Part shown: piece by piece, positions 39,294 through 51,246 of the stretch
Position numbering within the stretch: the first letter of the stretch is position 1
How the letters are laid out: the number at the start of each line of letters is the position of its first letter
Notes under the pieces: generated by a model
Databases searched by the model: none
What the model saw: the letters and a program-made list of their open reading frames with translations, nothing else
Told to the model about the DNA's origin: nothing
Assembly: GCA_008921705.1 (NCBI GenBank)
Contig: VFFE01007034.1
Coordinates: 496,874 to 560,873 of the forward strand
Direction: 5' to 3'
Length of the DNA stretch: 64,000 nt
DNA from: Burhinus oedicnemus
Lineage: Eukaryota > Chordata > Aves > Charadriiformes > Burhinidae
Translations under genes and position numbers: made by a program

Positions 39294-42200
39294 ATTTACC
39301 ATATTCTAGTTAACCAAAAGAAGTACTGATATATCTTCCAAATAAATAAACATGTATTACTTCATAATACAAAATTAATGTAGGGTACATAATGAAAGCG
39401 AAACTGAAATCTCACTCTTTCAGATACATGGCAGACAGTGACTGTTAAAGACAATTTTCACTATAGTCTTAGCTGCATATATATCCTGTCAGTGTATGTG
39501 CTTACTTTTCCTTCATCTCTTTCTTTTCTCTTTCCTGTTACACTACCTTTAGATTTTATCCTAATCTAAATTTTGGCTGCAAAGGTAAAAATTGGCCCTT
39601 ATTTCATCTTTAGCTATAAAGGGTACAGCATTATTTGAGGCTTTTAGTGTTATTGTAATAGATTCAAGAAAATGGGAAAGCTCAGTTTCCCATAAGAAGC
39701 TGAGGAAGAGCACGCCACAAATTGCACTTGAGGTGCAACTCTTCTCCCTCTGACCCCTTGTTTTTCCAATATCTGATCAGAGGCTGGAGCACTCCATTAT
39801 AGTCACAAAGTTAGGTTCTTTTACAGGACTTCATAGGCATGTGCTTAACACCAGTTAGAAGATTAGAATACCAAATAAAAAAATAAAATTAAGTTATTCA
39901 AGTACTCAATTGACACATCATATTCAACCATATCTTAGGAACCGCAATCACGTAATCACAATATATATATGTGTGTGCAGGAAGACAGAAAGAAAAAACA
40001 GTGTACTGTATACACCAGAGAACTCCAGTCAGTATTTAAAAAAAACAAAAAACCATATGACGGTTTGCAATTTTATAGGAAAATTCTTTTGTTTCCACAC
40101 AAGGATCAGGTGGCAGTACTAAATTTTATCTAGGAAATGCAACCACAGACTGCAATGTTAGTGGTTTCTCAGAAAACAGTAACCCTCAAATTATAATGTC
40201 TGTGGTTACAAACTACTTCTGAAGTCAGACATGGTTAAAGTCTGCACGCAGTGGCCTACTCCTTTTCCAGACTTTGCAAGCATATTAAAAATAAACTGAT
40301 CTAATGGCAGGAATCTCTTTCCACTCAGTGCTATTAAGTTGTGTGCTTCCTCACACACTCAAGATTATATAACTTCTTTTTTTTCATGAAAAATGCTTTT
40401 CTGTGTTCTTATGGAATCACCATGGTCTCCATAAACACTGGACACACTAATGTATCTGCAAGAAGGTGGAAAACCAAGAAGAATGTGAAACTGAAAATAT
40501 TGGTTGGATATCCTCTTGAGAGAAATGTAAGCAAACACTGCCACTGAAAGTTGAACAATATTGTAAAGACAACAGAAATTGGAGATGTCCTTTGAAGAGC
40601 CAGTTCTTCTCCAGCGCATTACATGATACTATATTATAATAGCATAATTGGGTAGGAATTGTGATACTGAGGAAAAAAAAACAACAACTTTTTGTATGAA
40701 TCCACAAGATAGTGAACATGAACAGCAATGTTATGATAGTCCAAGCTTGTTGCTGAAAAAATACCATTTTTTCTTCCAAAGATTAACACTCTTCCACCCA
40801 ATCAAAATCCTAGAAAGTCTAACAAAGTTATTCATGTAATTGCAATACCAGGAATACCTGGAATTGCAATGTCATTTTGCTGGGAACTTCAGTAACACAA
40901 AATAAATGGAGTATTTCAAACTCCGCCTTCCCCATAAGAATCTCTGCATAAGATGAAACAAATAAGAAATGGACAAAGACTGACAAACTAATACTATTTT
41001 GTATTCCCTTAACTGGCAATGTGCTCAGTGCTTTGTCTATCATAGATGACAATAGTTTTGAGGATGTATTTAAGGAAATGAAATTAATATTATGTCATGT
41101 GGAAATCGTCCCAAGTACAAAAACGTCATAAAAGAAGGGAAAGTGATGCCAATACCATGAACATTTTATAGATAAAAGTTGACCTCCTAGTAACAGATAG
41201 TATAAATAGAGGGTAAAGGGCTGGAAAATGTTCATTATGGCAGTATTCTGAAAGGACAAACTATAATTGTTAGGACAGGAAAAAAAAAGATGCATTAATA
41301 AAAATACAGGAAAAGTGTGAGCTTAGATGAAGATTGTACCTATGTTGTTAGATATGATACGTCATCTCTTACGGATATGATGCCTAAATGACCAGCAACA
41401 AGTAAACACTTATATTTACAATTAGATCTGAAACAAAAACATGATACAGTCCAGAGTAACAAGAAGCACAGTTGGTCCTGAAGGTACAAGAAAGTATTTG
41501 GAGAATGGGAAAGAAGAAAGACTAAGAGACCTACTGAACTTCAGGTGACAGTGATGCATTCATAAAGTGATATCAAAAATATTTATCACTGTTTTTAGTG
41601 TAGACAGAAATTGCGCTCATAGTGGGCAAGGAGGAAAAAGTGAGTTAGGCTTCCAAATTTGATACAAGCCAAGAGGCAATCTTGCATAGAAAGCATAAAG
41701 CAACTATCAAAACCTAGGGAGGCAATAGTTCCTGATCCTGCTAAAGAAGCATAATATCCCGGAGTATCACACACAACTACTGCCAGACAGCTACCTAGTC
41801 GTATCTTGCCTCTCCACAACATAGGGGTTCCCAAACTAGCCTATCTCCTGCCTTGCCAAAATTACCAGACTGCCTGTTGCATCACACAGAAACAAGATGC
41901 AAGTTCTGCAAGTTACAGGAGGCACAGATCACTGGAAAACAGCTCTATCTTAAAAATAGTATGATGTTTTCATAATAAAGTTTTAGGGAATGCCATGTAC
42001 CGCATCACTTCAAGTGGTGGAAGAAGAAACAGATTTTTGCATTATCATCATGGGAACAGCAGTTCAATGAATGTTTACAAACAAGCAGTTCAGGAGAAAG
42101 TGTATGTATGAAAGAGATGAACAGACAAGACAGAAAGAGAATATAGGAGATCAAATGAGAAAATTTCTGCAAGGACAATCCTGAAAACTACTGTGTACAA

Positions 42201-42932
42201 CAAACGAGGAAAATAAAGACAGATAAGTGGATTCACAATATGAAATTCATTTACGGATTTCAAAATCAGGAAAGGGCCATGCACTTGCACTCAATGTTCT
42301 CTATTTTTTTAAAGTAAGAAAACTCTGGCGCCAATGAACAAAATCCCATAGTTTTGACACCTAAAAATGTTATGTCAGGGAATCTATCTGCAAAAATAGC
42401 TTAACTGGACAATAAAAACATAAGACAAATGTATAAACTCCATATATTTTCTCCTTTGTTCATACTATCCTCCAAAATATTCATTATATACTCACTGATT
42501 TGAAACACAAGAAAAATAAGTGTTTTTTACAGATTATAGGGCTAAGAAAGGGCCATTCTACAGCTAACAAATCTGACTGAAAGCTAGAGTGGGAAATAAA
42601 TAACTTTTTAGACAAACTTTTTTATTTATTAGTTCTTCCAACCTTCTGAAATACAGGGAAATGAGGAAAAGTATTTAGAAGAATATTAATTTTCAACAAA
42701 AATTTAACAGTTAAGCTAAGCAATAGTAGAAAAGAAATAAAAGCCAGTTCTTTAAGTATACAGCCAATGCCTTAATGTTTTCACTTACTTATCTATTGTT
42801 CACTTACATATGACTGGGTGTGGAAATCCTTAAGACATTCAATAAAAAACTGATTCATGCTTGCCAAAACTATCAACAGAAGCATGCCCTCAAGCAGATG
42901 AGCATGAATCCCAAAAAAGTTTTAATAATGTA
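39294..42932 (-). other. CCDC91: CCDC91 intron, no feature seen
   Basis: About 3.6 kb of AT-rich intron. Several short open frames overlap on both strands near 40340-40840, but none shows a family motif. They are at the density expected by chance. Confidence 0.5.
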
Positions 42933-43344
42933 TCATAGAATCATAGAATCGTTCAGGTTGGAAAAGACCTTTAAGATCATCTAGTCCAACCATTAACCCT
43001 ACTCTACCAGGGCTGCCACTAAACCATGTCTCTAAGCACCACATCTACACAACTTTTAAACACATCTAGGGATGGTGACTCAACTACCTCCCTGGGCAGC
43101 CTGTTCCAATGTTTGATAACTCTTTCAGTGAAAATTTTTTTCCTAATGTCCAGCCTAAACCTCCCCTGGCGCAACTTGAACCCGTTTCCTCTTGTCCTAT
43201 CGCTTGTTAATTGGGAGAAGAGATCAGTGCCCATCTCACTACAACCTCCTTTCAGGTAGTTGTAGAGAGCAAGAAGGTCTCCCCTCAGCCTTCTCTTCTC
43301 CAGGCTTAACAATCCTAATTCCTTCAGCCGCTCCTCATAAGACT
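42933..43344 (-). mobile_element. CR1 LINE 3' fragment, minus strand
   Basis: On the plus strand it starts with the reversed tail TCATAGAATCATAGAATCGT and ends near CTTCAGCCGCTCCTCATAAG. Read on the minus strand it gives [20 protein letters not shown] and [20 protein letters not shown], an open 97-codon C-terminal end of ORF2. It is relatively well preserved and close in sequence to the plus-strand copy at 38451-39293, so the two form an inverted pair inside one intron. Confidence 0.96.
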
Positions 43345-44239
43345 ATTGGAAAGTTCACTTTTTTTGTTTTCATAAGCCTTTTAGTTAACTTTTCTTGCAA
43401 AAATATTTTTTCTTTGTATATCTCAGTTATGGCTTGGCTGAATGAAACACTGCAGCTTCAGTTTTCCTGAAATACACTCCCATTGGTAAGATCATTTTGC
43501 CTTAATGCTTTTGCTCATGTCCAAGATGAAGCAGAGTTTACGTTAGTTCTTTTAATAAATGAAAGGCACTTTTTTTTTTTCTTCTAATTATTTGCAGCCT
43601 TCAGAACATTTGAGTCTAATATATCTGCTGTGTGGATAATGGCAATGATGAGTTCAGGCTCTTTTTCCTTTGAGAATTAGGGTTAACTACAGTAGATTAT
43701 ACAGTATTTTAAATTTAAGCCTTCAGGAAACAACAAAGGTGATTCTTTGCTTTGAGTGTTTTACAAGAGTTATTAATTTCAAGCTATGACATGGACCTAA
43801 ATTTCCAGGGTTCACCCTGCAGCTGCCAGCTTTCATTTTACTTTTAATGATTTTTTTTAAAAACAAATATTGTGGTGCATAAATTCTCCTTACCTTCTTT
43901 GGTTAATTCTCCCCCCTGCCCTGATTTCACCTCATTTATGTAATTGAGTATGTAGCTTTGTAAATTGGTAACAACTACCATGCAGAGAGCTCCATGCATG
44001 ATAGCATTATAGCTACAGTAGCTACTGCTCTAGCTACTCTGCATTGACCACTAATTATAAATACAATATATCATCCTTCTATTTTATCTAAAACTGTATG
44101 GATCTCATCATCCTATATCCTCAAAGAATTTTTGGATTTTAGTTTTTTTCAAAGAGTAAAAATAGGCAGAAAGAAGATGACAATGGAGAGCACTGTCCAT
44201 TGTTTTTTCACTGAAGTTTATAGTTGTATGTATTTTTTA
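43345..44239 (-). other. CCDC91: CCDC91 intron, no feature seen
   Basis: Unique AT-rich intron between two CR1 copies. The missing half of the LTR that adjoins the next CR1 on its far side is not found here. Confidence 0.5.
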
Positions 44240-45609
44240 AAAAGGGTAAGAAAGGAAGACCTGGGGAACTACAGACTGGTCAGTCTCACCTCTATTCCCA
44301 GCAAGATCATGGAGCAGATCCGCCTGGAAACTCTGCTAAGGCACATGGAAAATAGGGAGGTGATCAGTGGCAGCCAACATGGCTTCACTAAGGGCAAATC
44401 ATGCCTGACAAATTTGGTGGCCTTCTACGATGGCATTACAACATTGGTGGATAAGGGGAGAGCAACAGATGTCACCTACCTGGACTTGTGCAAAGCATTG
44501 GATGCCGTCCTGCATGACAACCTGGTCTCTAAATTGGAGAGACATGGATCTGACCGATGGACCACTCAGTGGATAAGGAACTGGCTGGGCGGTCACACTC
44601 AAAGAGTTGCAGTCAACGGGTCGATGTCCATGTCGTAAGCAGAGACGAGAGGTGTTTCTCAGGGGTTGGTACTGGGACCAGTACTATTTAATATCTTTGT
44701 TTGTTGACGTGGCTGTTGGGATTGAGTGCACCCTCAGCAAGTTTGCCAATGACACCAAGCTGTGTGGAGCGGTCAACATGCTGGAGGGAAGGAATACCAT
44801 CCAGAGGGACCTGGACAGGCTTGAGAGGTGGGCCCATGCAAACCTGATGCAGTTTAACAAGGCCAAGTGCAAGGTCCTGCACGTGGGTCAGGGCAATCCC
44901 ATGCAAAAATACAGGCTGGGCAGAAAATGGATCGAAAGCAGCCCTGAGTCTTCTCAGGGACTTGGGGGTGTTGGTAGATGAGAAGCTCAACATGAGCTGG
45001 CAATATGTGCTTGTAGCCCAGAAAGCCAACTGTATCCTGGGCTGCATCAAAAGAAGCGTGACCAGCAGGTCAAGGGAGCTGATTCCACCCCTTTACTTGG
45101 TTCTTGTGAGACCCCACCTGGAGTGTGGTGTCCAGCTCTGGGGGCCCAAACATAAGAAGGACATGGACCTGTTGGAGAGAGTCCAGAGGAGGGCCACAAA
45201 GATGATCAGTGGGTTAAAGCACCTCTCCTATGAGGACAGGCTGAGAGAACTGGAGTTGTTCAGCCTGGAGAAGAGAAGACTCCGGGGAGACCATCCAGGG
45301 CCTACAGGAAAAATACGGAGGGACTATCTATCAGGGAGTGTAGCAATAGGACAAGGGGTAATGGCTTCAAACTGGAAGAGGGTAGATTTAGGAAGAAATT
45401 CTTTACTGTGAGGGTTGTGAGATGCTGGAACAGGTTGCCCAGGGAAGTTGTGGAGGCCCCACCCCTGGAAGTGTTCAAGGCCAGGTTGGATGGGGCTTTG
45501 AGCAACCAGTTCTAGTGGGAGCTGTCCCTGCCCATGGCAGGGGGGTTGGAACTAGATGATCTTTAAGGTCCCTTCCAATTCTAACCATTCTATGATACTA
45601 TGATTCTAT
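44240..45609 (+). mobile_element. CR1 LINE, 1.37 kb, reverse transcriptase to 3' end, dead
   Basis: This is the longest CR1 in the window. The first open piece (44132-44638, with CR1 from about 44240) carries [39 protein letters not shown] and [13 protein letters not shown] frame change follows, then SKFANDTKLCG at 44736-44762. The catalytic FADD has become FAND (first Asp to Asn). A further frame change leads to a 149-codon piece (44962-45411) with [20 protein letters not shown] and [20 protein letters not shown]. The 3' end is CATTCTATGATACTATGATTCTATGG. Two frameshifts and the lost catalytic Asp show an inactive copy. It abuts a truncated LTR. Confidence 0.96.
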
Positions 45610-45852
45610 GGCATGGAATATCCCTTTGGTCAGTTGGGGTCTGCTATCCCAGCTATACCTTCTCAACTTTTTGGGCACTTTCAGCCTACTCGCTGGCAGG
45701 GCACCACGGGAAGCAAAAAAGCCCTCGATTGCTTAGGAGCAACCAAAACCACCAATATCCTATCAACACCATTTTTCTTCCCAAGTCCAAAAAATAGCAC
45801 TATGCTAGCTGCTAGTAAGAAAGTCAGCTCTATCCTAGCTGAAACCATGACA
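45606..45852 (-). mobile_element. Truncated ERV LTR (U3 only), minus strand, joined to a CR1 tail
   Basis: Read on the minus strand, it starts TGTCATGGTTTCAGCTAGGA at 45852 and runs through a U3 ending GGATATTCCATGCCATAGA. This matches the beginning and the pre-TATA block of the solo LTR at 1469-1966. The TATA, R and U5 parts are missing because the sequence stops exactly at the CR1 3' tail, with TCTATGG shared by both at the junction. The central U3 differs clearly from the first LTR, so the two are different subfamilies or old copies. Confidence 0.8.
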
Positions 45853-47500
45853 CTCACCTATTTGCTGAAGACTCCACTGACCCTTTCTGATCTTTGTCTT
45901 TCAATTTTGCAGGTATTATTGAAGGAAAATTGCTTCTCTTTAATGCTATGCTTAATTTCTTTGTTTTAGTTCAAATCAGTAAAGCAAATCTCTTCAAATT
46001 AACTTATAGCAGAATAAAATTAAATTTTAATCTAGGTTTCTATGACAATTACTAGTGTGATACAAGACTAAAAACAAAATGACAGAGAAGTAAATACAAA
46101 AATATCTTTTCTTTCTCACACAGATTATTTTCTCTGGTGATAAACTGAAGAAGACAAACTAAGAGAAGAGAGATTTTGTTAAAAAAAAAAAAAAGGTCAG
46201 GCTTTTCTTTCCTAGTATTATGTTCCAAAATAATGCGTTAGTCAGAAAGAAAGTTCTCTTTCTTGAAATAACAGTACTGCTCTTAAAACTCTTTTTATAT
46301 GTCTTATACCAAAAGATTATTTTGCATGTTCACTTACATTCAACTACACTCTGTTGTTTCATTACCTTGTACTAAACATAGTAATATTATCAGGTGACAA
46401 TTTTGAAGCAGGAAGCATAAAGAACTATGAAGCACAGCATAAAGAATTAAATGAGGCAAGTGTTACTGGGCCACAATTTTACATTTCATTGTCTAAAATA
46501 TTAGACTGTATGCTTTACTTTTGGCCATTACAGAGCTGACTTGACAGATTATGTTGTCTAAACAATAATTGCAAGGAAGTCAATAGTGCAGTTTTAGCTC
46601 TTTCAAGAGAAATATACAGTAAAAAAATATAAATAACAAACAATTCTGAGTGGAAGGCTCTACCCAGAAAAATCAATGTCCGCACACAAACTGCCTGTAG
46701 TCCCAAGTGTCATTGCTAAACCAAAGTCACATCTGACACCGTATATAAGCTACCAGTTGGCACATCAGCTCTGCAGGTTATCTTATGTTGTCAGACAGAG
46801 AATTTTAGTAGTTGTCGTATGTTTGTAATAGCAATGGCCTAAAGGAGGCAGGCAAGTTCTTGGCAGAGGTAACAAGTGAAACTTTCTGCAAGAAACAAAT
46901 TTCTACATGAAAGTCCATTCTCCCCAAAGAATTTGTACTCATTAATCAGAGAATAAAGAGTTTAACTTTAAATACACTATACATTTATGTGAGAGAATTT
47001 TGGAAATCTCAAGAAACCTCTACATTTTCCTTAACTGCAAATAGATTAGGTATTAAAAAAATCAACCTAACACAACAGAGAAATCATCATATATTATAAC
47101 TGACTAAGATAAATTATTGCTGTTACTATCAAAGTTGACAGAGCTATTCAGTATTAAAAAAGATGGAATTAACTAAGGCCACATGACCACATCAAGAGCA
47201 AGATATTTACAGGAGAGTTAATCACACCACTGTCCAATACCTCAGTGCTACACACCGTCACAAGTACACAACTAGATACTCCTACAACTTGAGCAACTAG
47301 CAGCTTAAGCTGAAAAAGCTGACCTTTTGAAAGGCCTGAATTTCTTCCTCAGAGAAGCACTGGCATCTCAGTATATTTAAGACTTTTTCTTAAAGAATAC
47401 ATCCATCAATATTGAAGTACATTTAGTATCATCCTGTCCTGTGACAACTTCAAAGGCAACATCAACAACAATGAAAAACTCTGGCAGAACACTCCACAGG
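45853..47500 (-). other. CCDC91: CCDC91 intron, no feature seen
   Basis: AT-rich intron with a 14-A run near 46181. Apart from a weak KGLNFLP string near 47330, which could belong to the Penelope-like fossil, I see nothing. Confidence 0.45.
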
Positions 47501-47700
47501 GAAGGTAAACCTACCCTGAGTCACTATGCCAAATTAATCCTCCACTCTTCCACCCCTGGGACATTTTACATGCTCCCCAAATCCATAAATGTAGAACCCT
47601 GGCCGACCTCACGCATCCGGCTACGGGACTACTTCACCAAAAATCTTCAGGGTTCATCAAAACTCTCCTCAAACTTCATTACCATAGTCATCCTCCTATT
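47501..47700 (+). mobile_element. Penelope-like element reverse-transcriptase fossil (frameshifted)
   Basis: Three neighbouring motifs in three frames follow the order of the Penelope-like (PLE) reverse transcriptase. TPGTFYMLPK lies at about 47552-47581. IHK lies at 47581-47589, one frame away. NPGRPHASGYGT lies at 47595-47630 in the third frame. The family norm is FYxLPKIHK, a short gap, then NPGRPIVSGxGT, and the spacing here (a 5-bp gap between IHK and NPGRP) agrees. Two small indels explain the frame changes. Most of the element is missing: I find no downstream YxDD-type catalytic segment or GIY-YIG nuclease. The 138-codon open frame at 47441-47857 only partly overlaps the true frame. 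Seen: motifs and order. Known: PLE motif pattern. Inferred: that this is a PLE relic, which I believe is uncommon in birds. Confidence 0.6.
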
Positions 47701-49077
47701 AACCTCTTTATGTTCCACAAGCTATAAAAATTCTGGTTTTTTCTTTACTGTAGTAAACTACTTTATTGCTCTCACTTCTATTAACAGATCCTCTAGACCA
47801 CTGGTACAAATTCTCATTCTGGATAGTTTAAAGTATTTCTATCTAACTAAACCCTGAGAAATTGTTCTTGGCTTGAATTTAGCTTTGAAGACAGCTGCTT
47901 ATCTTTTTGTTGTAAAGAAGAGCTTGAGTGCCTGAAGGTTTATCGATATAGTAAAATTCAAAACTGACATCTTACCACTTGATACCTTTACATTCAAAAG
48001 AAGTAAACAAGATATATACAAAGTAAAATAATTCTATTTACACTAGAAATGTAAGCAACACAGCTTATAATAATGGCTGAGCATAAAAAAACAACGTTTT
48101 GTGTAATTGATTAGGTATGAAGTTAATGATTCTCTTTAAGGCTGGAAAGGGAAATGGGGTCTGTTTCCAAAGAGTTGATTTTTAAACTTCTGTGATATGC
48201 TATTTTACTTCTATTTCACTTCAAATTCTAAAGGGTTTTTTTGGTTTATTTTGTTATTCAGGAGATAAAAAAAATATAGTAACATTAAATTCCAACACCT
48301 GAATGAAATATATCCTGTTTAAAATTCTTCAGATTGTAACATTCAAGTATGCCACCAAGAAATCAGTGAATTTAGATACTCTTCCCCTAAATATTTCCAG
48401 CATCAGAGACTACAAAATTCAAATTTTGGAAGAGTAATTTCACTGCTATTATAACATATTTAATTTGTAATTCCTACAATTGTTAAAACCAATGCTGGGA
48501 ATGTCCCTCTCAACTTGTGAGAGTACAATTATCCTTACAGAAGCACCTCTCTGAAAAGTAACTCTAGAAACTTTTCTGGTTCACTACAGGTTTAGATTTC
48601 CAATTTTCATAATGCTCTCTTTATTTTTTACCTATTCTATTTTTTGACTTAGAAAAATACCTTTTTACTGAGAGAGACTATGGAATTCCAGCATAATAAG
48701 GAACAAATGTAACATCTTTTCTCTTCCATAGGTATAAAAAAGTCACCTAAACTGTCTACAACATAAATGCCAGTATCTGAGCTGGTCATCTTGGTCCCCC
48801 CCTTTGACGTCAGTGGGCAAAAACAGGCACTTACAGGGCATGATTCAATATACATACCTGAAAAGGTCACAGGAATTTTTATCTGAATGTGCCAAATTCT
48901 CTCCATACATAGTCTAGATGAAGATAAACTAGCATCGCTGTGCATTGCAAGTATCCACTAGGTGCAGTGATGAATGACAGATGTCATAAGAAAATCTACT
49001 ACAACATTAGGAAGACATTCAAAAGGAAAAAAATAAAATACACAAAGCAGGTCCATGGAAGGGTAAAATATACTAAC
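47701..49077 (-). other. CCDC91: CCDC91 intron, no feature seen
   Basis: AT-rich intron running up to the 177-bp exon, ending (in transcript sense, beginning) with the GTTAGT donor. I see no repeat or RNA gene. Confidence 0.5.
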
Positions 49078-49254
49078 TTGATTATGCTTTCTTTGCTCTT
49101 GCATGGCTTCCCAAACAGCCTGGGCAATCTTCTCTTTATGTCTGTCACGTTCTGCTTCCCATATTCTTCTTTCTTCTGCATGAATCTTCTCCATATTTCT
49201 CCTCTCCTCCTCTACTGCTTTCAGAACAGCCTCCTGCACTACTTCTTTTTCAGC
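49078..49254 (-). CDS. CCDC91: CCDC91 coding exon (177 bp, 59 residues)
   Basis: The acceptor is TGATTTGTTTCAAAG (AG at 49255-49256) and the donor is GTTAGT (49072-49077). The exon is phase 0 at both ends. It opens AEKEVVQEAVLKAVEEERR and closes AMQEQRKHNQ. It is a highly charged, Gly/Pro-free coiled-coil segment. The heptad hydrophobics are mostly Ala, Val, Ile and Met, and Trp occurs twice (RIWEAE and QAVWEA). The run VLKAVEEER with the following HAEER is characteristic of CCDC91. This is the largest coding block of the gene in the window. The translation continues past the donor into intron without an immediate stop, so the boundary is set by the GT donor and by continuity with EIVK of the next exon. 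Confidence 0.96.
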
Positions 49255-50991
49255 CTTTGAAACAAATCAAGCACAAATAAATGACCACAACATGGGTGGC
49301 TTCTTCTAATGAGATCTATGAGCTGACAAGATATGGGATATGAATATGGGATATGAATATTTTCAGTTCTGAACTATGAGCTTAGATTTATCCTAAGGTG
49401 CAACCAAGCACGTATTACCATTGGACAACGACTTTGTAGTTACAGAAAGAAAAATAAAGTTACAAGAAAGGACCTTATATTCTGTTTTCAGTAGGTGGAA
49501 ATTTATCATAACTAGTTTGCTTAATGCGAACACAAAAAACATGCAGCAGAAGCCACGTAACAGTAGGTAGATCATGGGCCTCCCTACACTGCTTGACATT
49601 CCCATATATGAGATAGTCCTGCTCTTATCCACAGTTATCTAAAGTCCAAAACCAGTTTGAGTGCTTTCTGAGGCAAAGTAGCCAACACGTACTTAAAACA
49701 AATGTGTCTTCCCTCCCAAAGCTCCTTAGCTGTGCATTCTACAAGAAGCACTGTTTCATTTTTTTTTCCCCCAAATGTTTATATTCAACCATCATATGAA
49801 ATCATCAGAAGACACACACTGAAGTAACAAGGACAGCTCTACACATGCTGAGCCACATAAATATATTTATCAGCAAGACAATCATTGCATAATATCTACA
49901 AATAAATAATGGCAGGCTGAAGTTCAAAATAAACAAACATGGGCTGACAAACCACCCCAATTTCAATAAGCCTACAGGTCATTCCAATGCCCTTTGGTGG
50001 TGATTATGGAAGTGGTCAAGTGAAGTTATAAATGACAAAAAATACTGAGTTCCTTAAATTCCTACACTTATAAATAAAGCTGGTCTTGCAATTCATTGGC
50101 ACTTGCTTTTTTATTTAGACATTTATAAAATATAATAAAAACCAAGTTAAAAAATGGCCTATTAAATTATTTTATTATATACACATTTTTCCCTATATAT
50201 CAACCATGTAACAGATGTTTCTTGTGTTACTGAATGATATTCAGAAAGGTACTCAGCTACTGTGCATATACTACATATGAAGATATACACGAAATGATAA
50301 GATAGCCCAACCACTGTGCTAAGTAACATACATCACTAGTTTTCCCAGATCATTACATGCAACTGAAATTTTGTACTGGATTCTACATCAGTATTAGAAA
50401 TCAAAGATAGCTTAACATTTACAAAATTACTGTCCTAACCTCAATGCACTTAATAATGAAATAGACTGAAGAAATCATATTTTGAAAAGTAAATACTCAC
50501 TTTTAGTCAAACATCAACTTATATAAAATAATTGAAAACCTATTAAAACGTCCACATTTTTATATGATGTATAAAATAGTTCTGTCCACACTGAAAATTA
50601 CCATATTTTTAAAAAGTTAAGTAAGACACAATGCTGTCTTATTAAGATCATCAGTTGACCCTGCTACCTATCTCTTCAAATCAAGATGTATTGATGTTGC
50701 TAACTGAAAGACCACAAAACCAGGTATTTAGGTAACTGAACTGCAATATTGTCACTGCTTGTTATAAACTAATTCAGAGGCTATCTTAGATAGAAGTAAG
50801 TTACATAGACTATCTGTATTAAGGCATAGGATATAGCAGATATGTTCATGATTTATAGAACTAGCTTCTTTTAAACACAGATGAGAACATAGAGTTTGAC
50901 CAATTTAGTTATGAAATGAGTTGCTGAACTTGGCATTTGTAATGACACACATAGAATCCAGACTGCATGTCTACTACTTAACTAGAGATAC
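49255..50991 (-). other. CCDC91: CCDC91 intron (1.7 kb)
   Basis: A short AT-rich intron, donor GTATCT and acceptor CAAAG. It contains a perfect two-copy 13-bp tandem (TGGGATATGAATA at 49334-49359). There are no mobile elements. Confidence 0.6.
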
Positions 50992-51060
50992 CTTTGCAGC
51001 AGCTGCCACAGCCTCCTTACTTCTTTGTCTTTCTTCATCCAAACATTTTTCAAGTACTTC
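50992..51060 (-). CDS. CCDC91: CCDC91 coding exon (69 bp, 23 residues)
   Basis: This small exon is too short to stand out by frame length alone. The acceptor is AATATTTACAG (AG at 51061-51062) and the donor is GTATCT (50986-50991). It is phase 0 at both ends and reads EVLEKCLDEERQR followed by SKEAVAAAAK. The LEKCL and EERQR segments match CCDC91, and the reading joins without a gap to HKxEVLE upstream and AAAKxAEKE downstream, where x marks the splice points. The Ala-rich end is helical and continues the coiled coil. Its length is not a whole number of heptads (23 = 3x7+2), so inclusion or skipping would shift the heptad register while keeping the reading frame. Confidence 0.96.
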
Positions 51061-51246
51061 CTGTAAATATTATGAAAAATGAAACTGCAATACACAATCA
51101 AGGAGTAGCTAAAAACCATTTTAAACAGACAAAGTGCTTGAGAAAACTTCCTCTTCCTGTCGATGATTGTGACAGGATCATTCCCAATGAACCCCATGGT
51201 GAAGATCAGGCTCCCTTTTTTTTTTTTTTATAAACAAAAGCAATAC
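51061..51246 (-). other. CCDC91: CCDC91 short intron (186 bp)
   Basis: A 186-bp intron with donor GTATTG and acceptor TTTACAG. In transcript sense a run of about 14 A lies roughly 15 nt after the donor (plus-strand T run near 51217-51230). It is the smallest intron of the gene here. Confidence 0.9.

Noticed and set aside
40340..40840. Cluster of overlapping open frames on both strands
   Set aside because: Frames on opposite strands shadow one another, none carries a motif, and the density fits chance.
47441..47857. 138-codon open frame taken as a host gene
   Set aside because: The recognisable protein motifs run through three frames, and only the first lies in this one. The frame is an accident over a mobile-element fossil.
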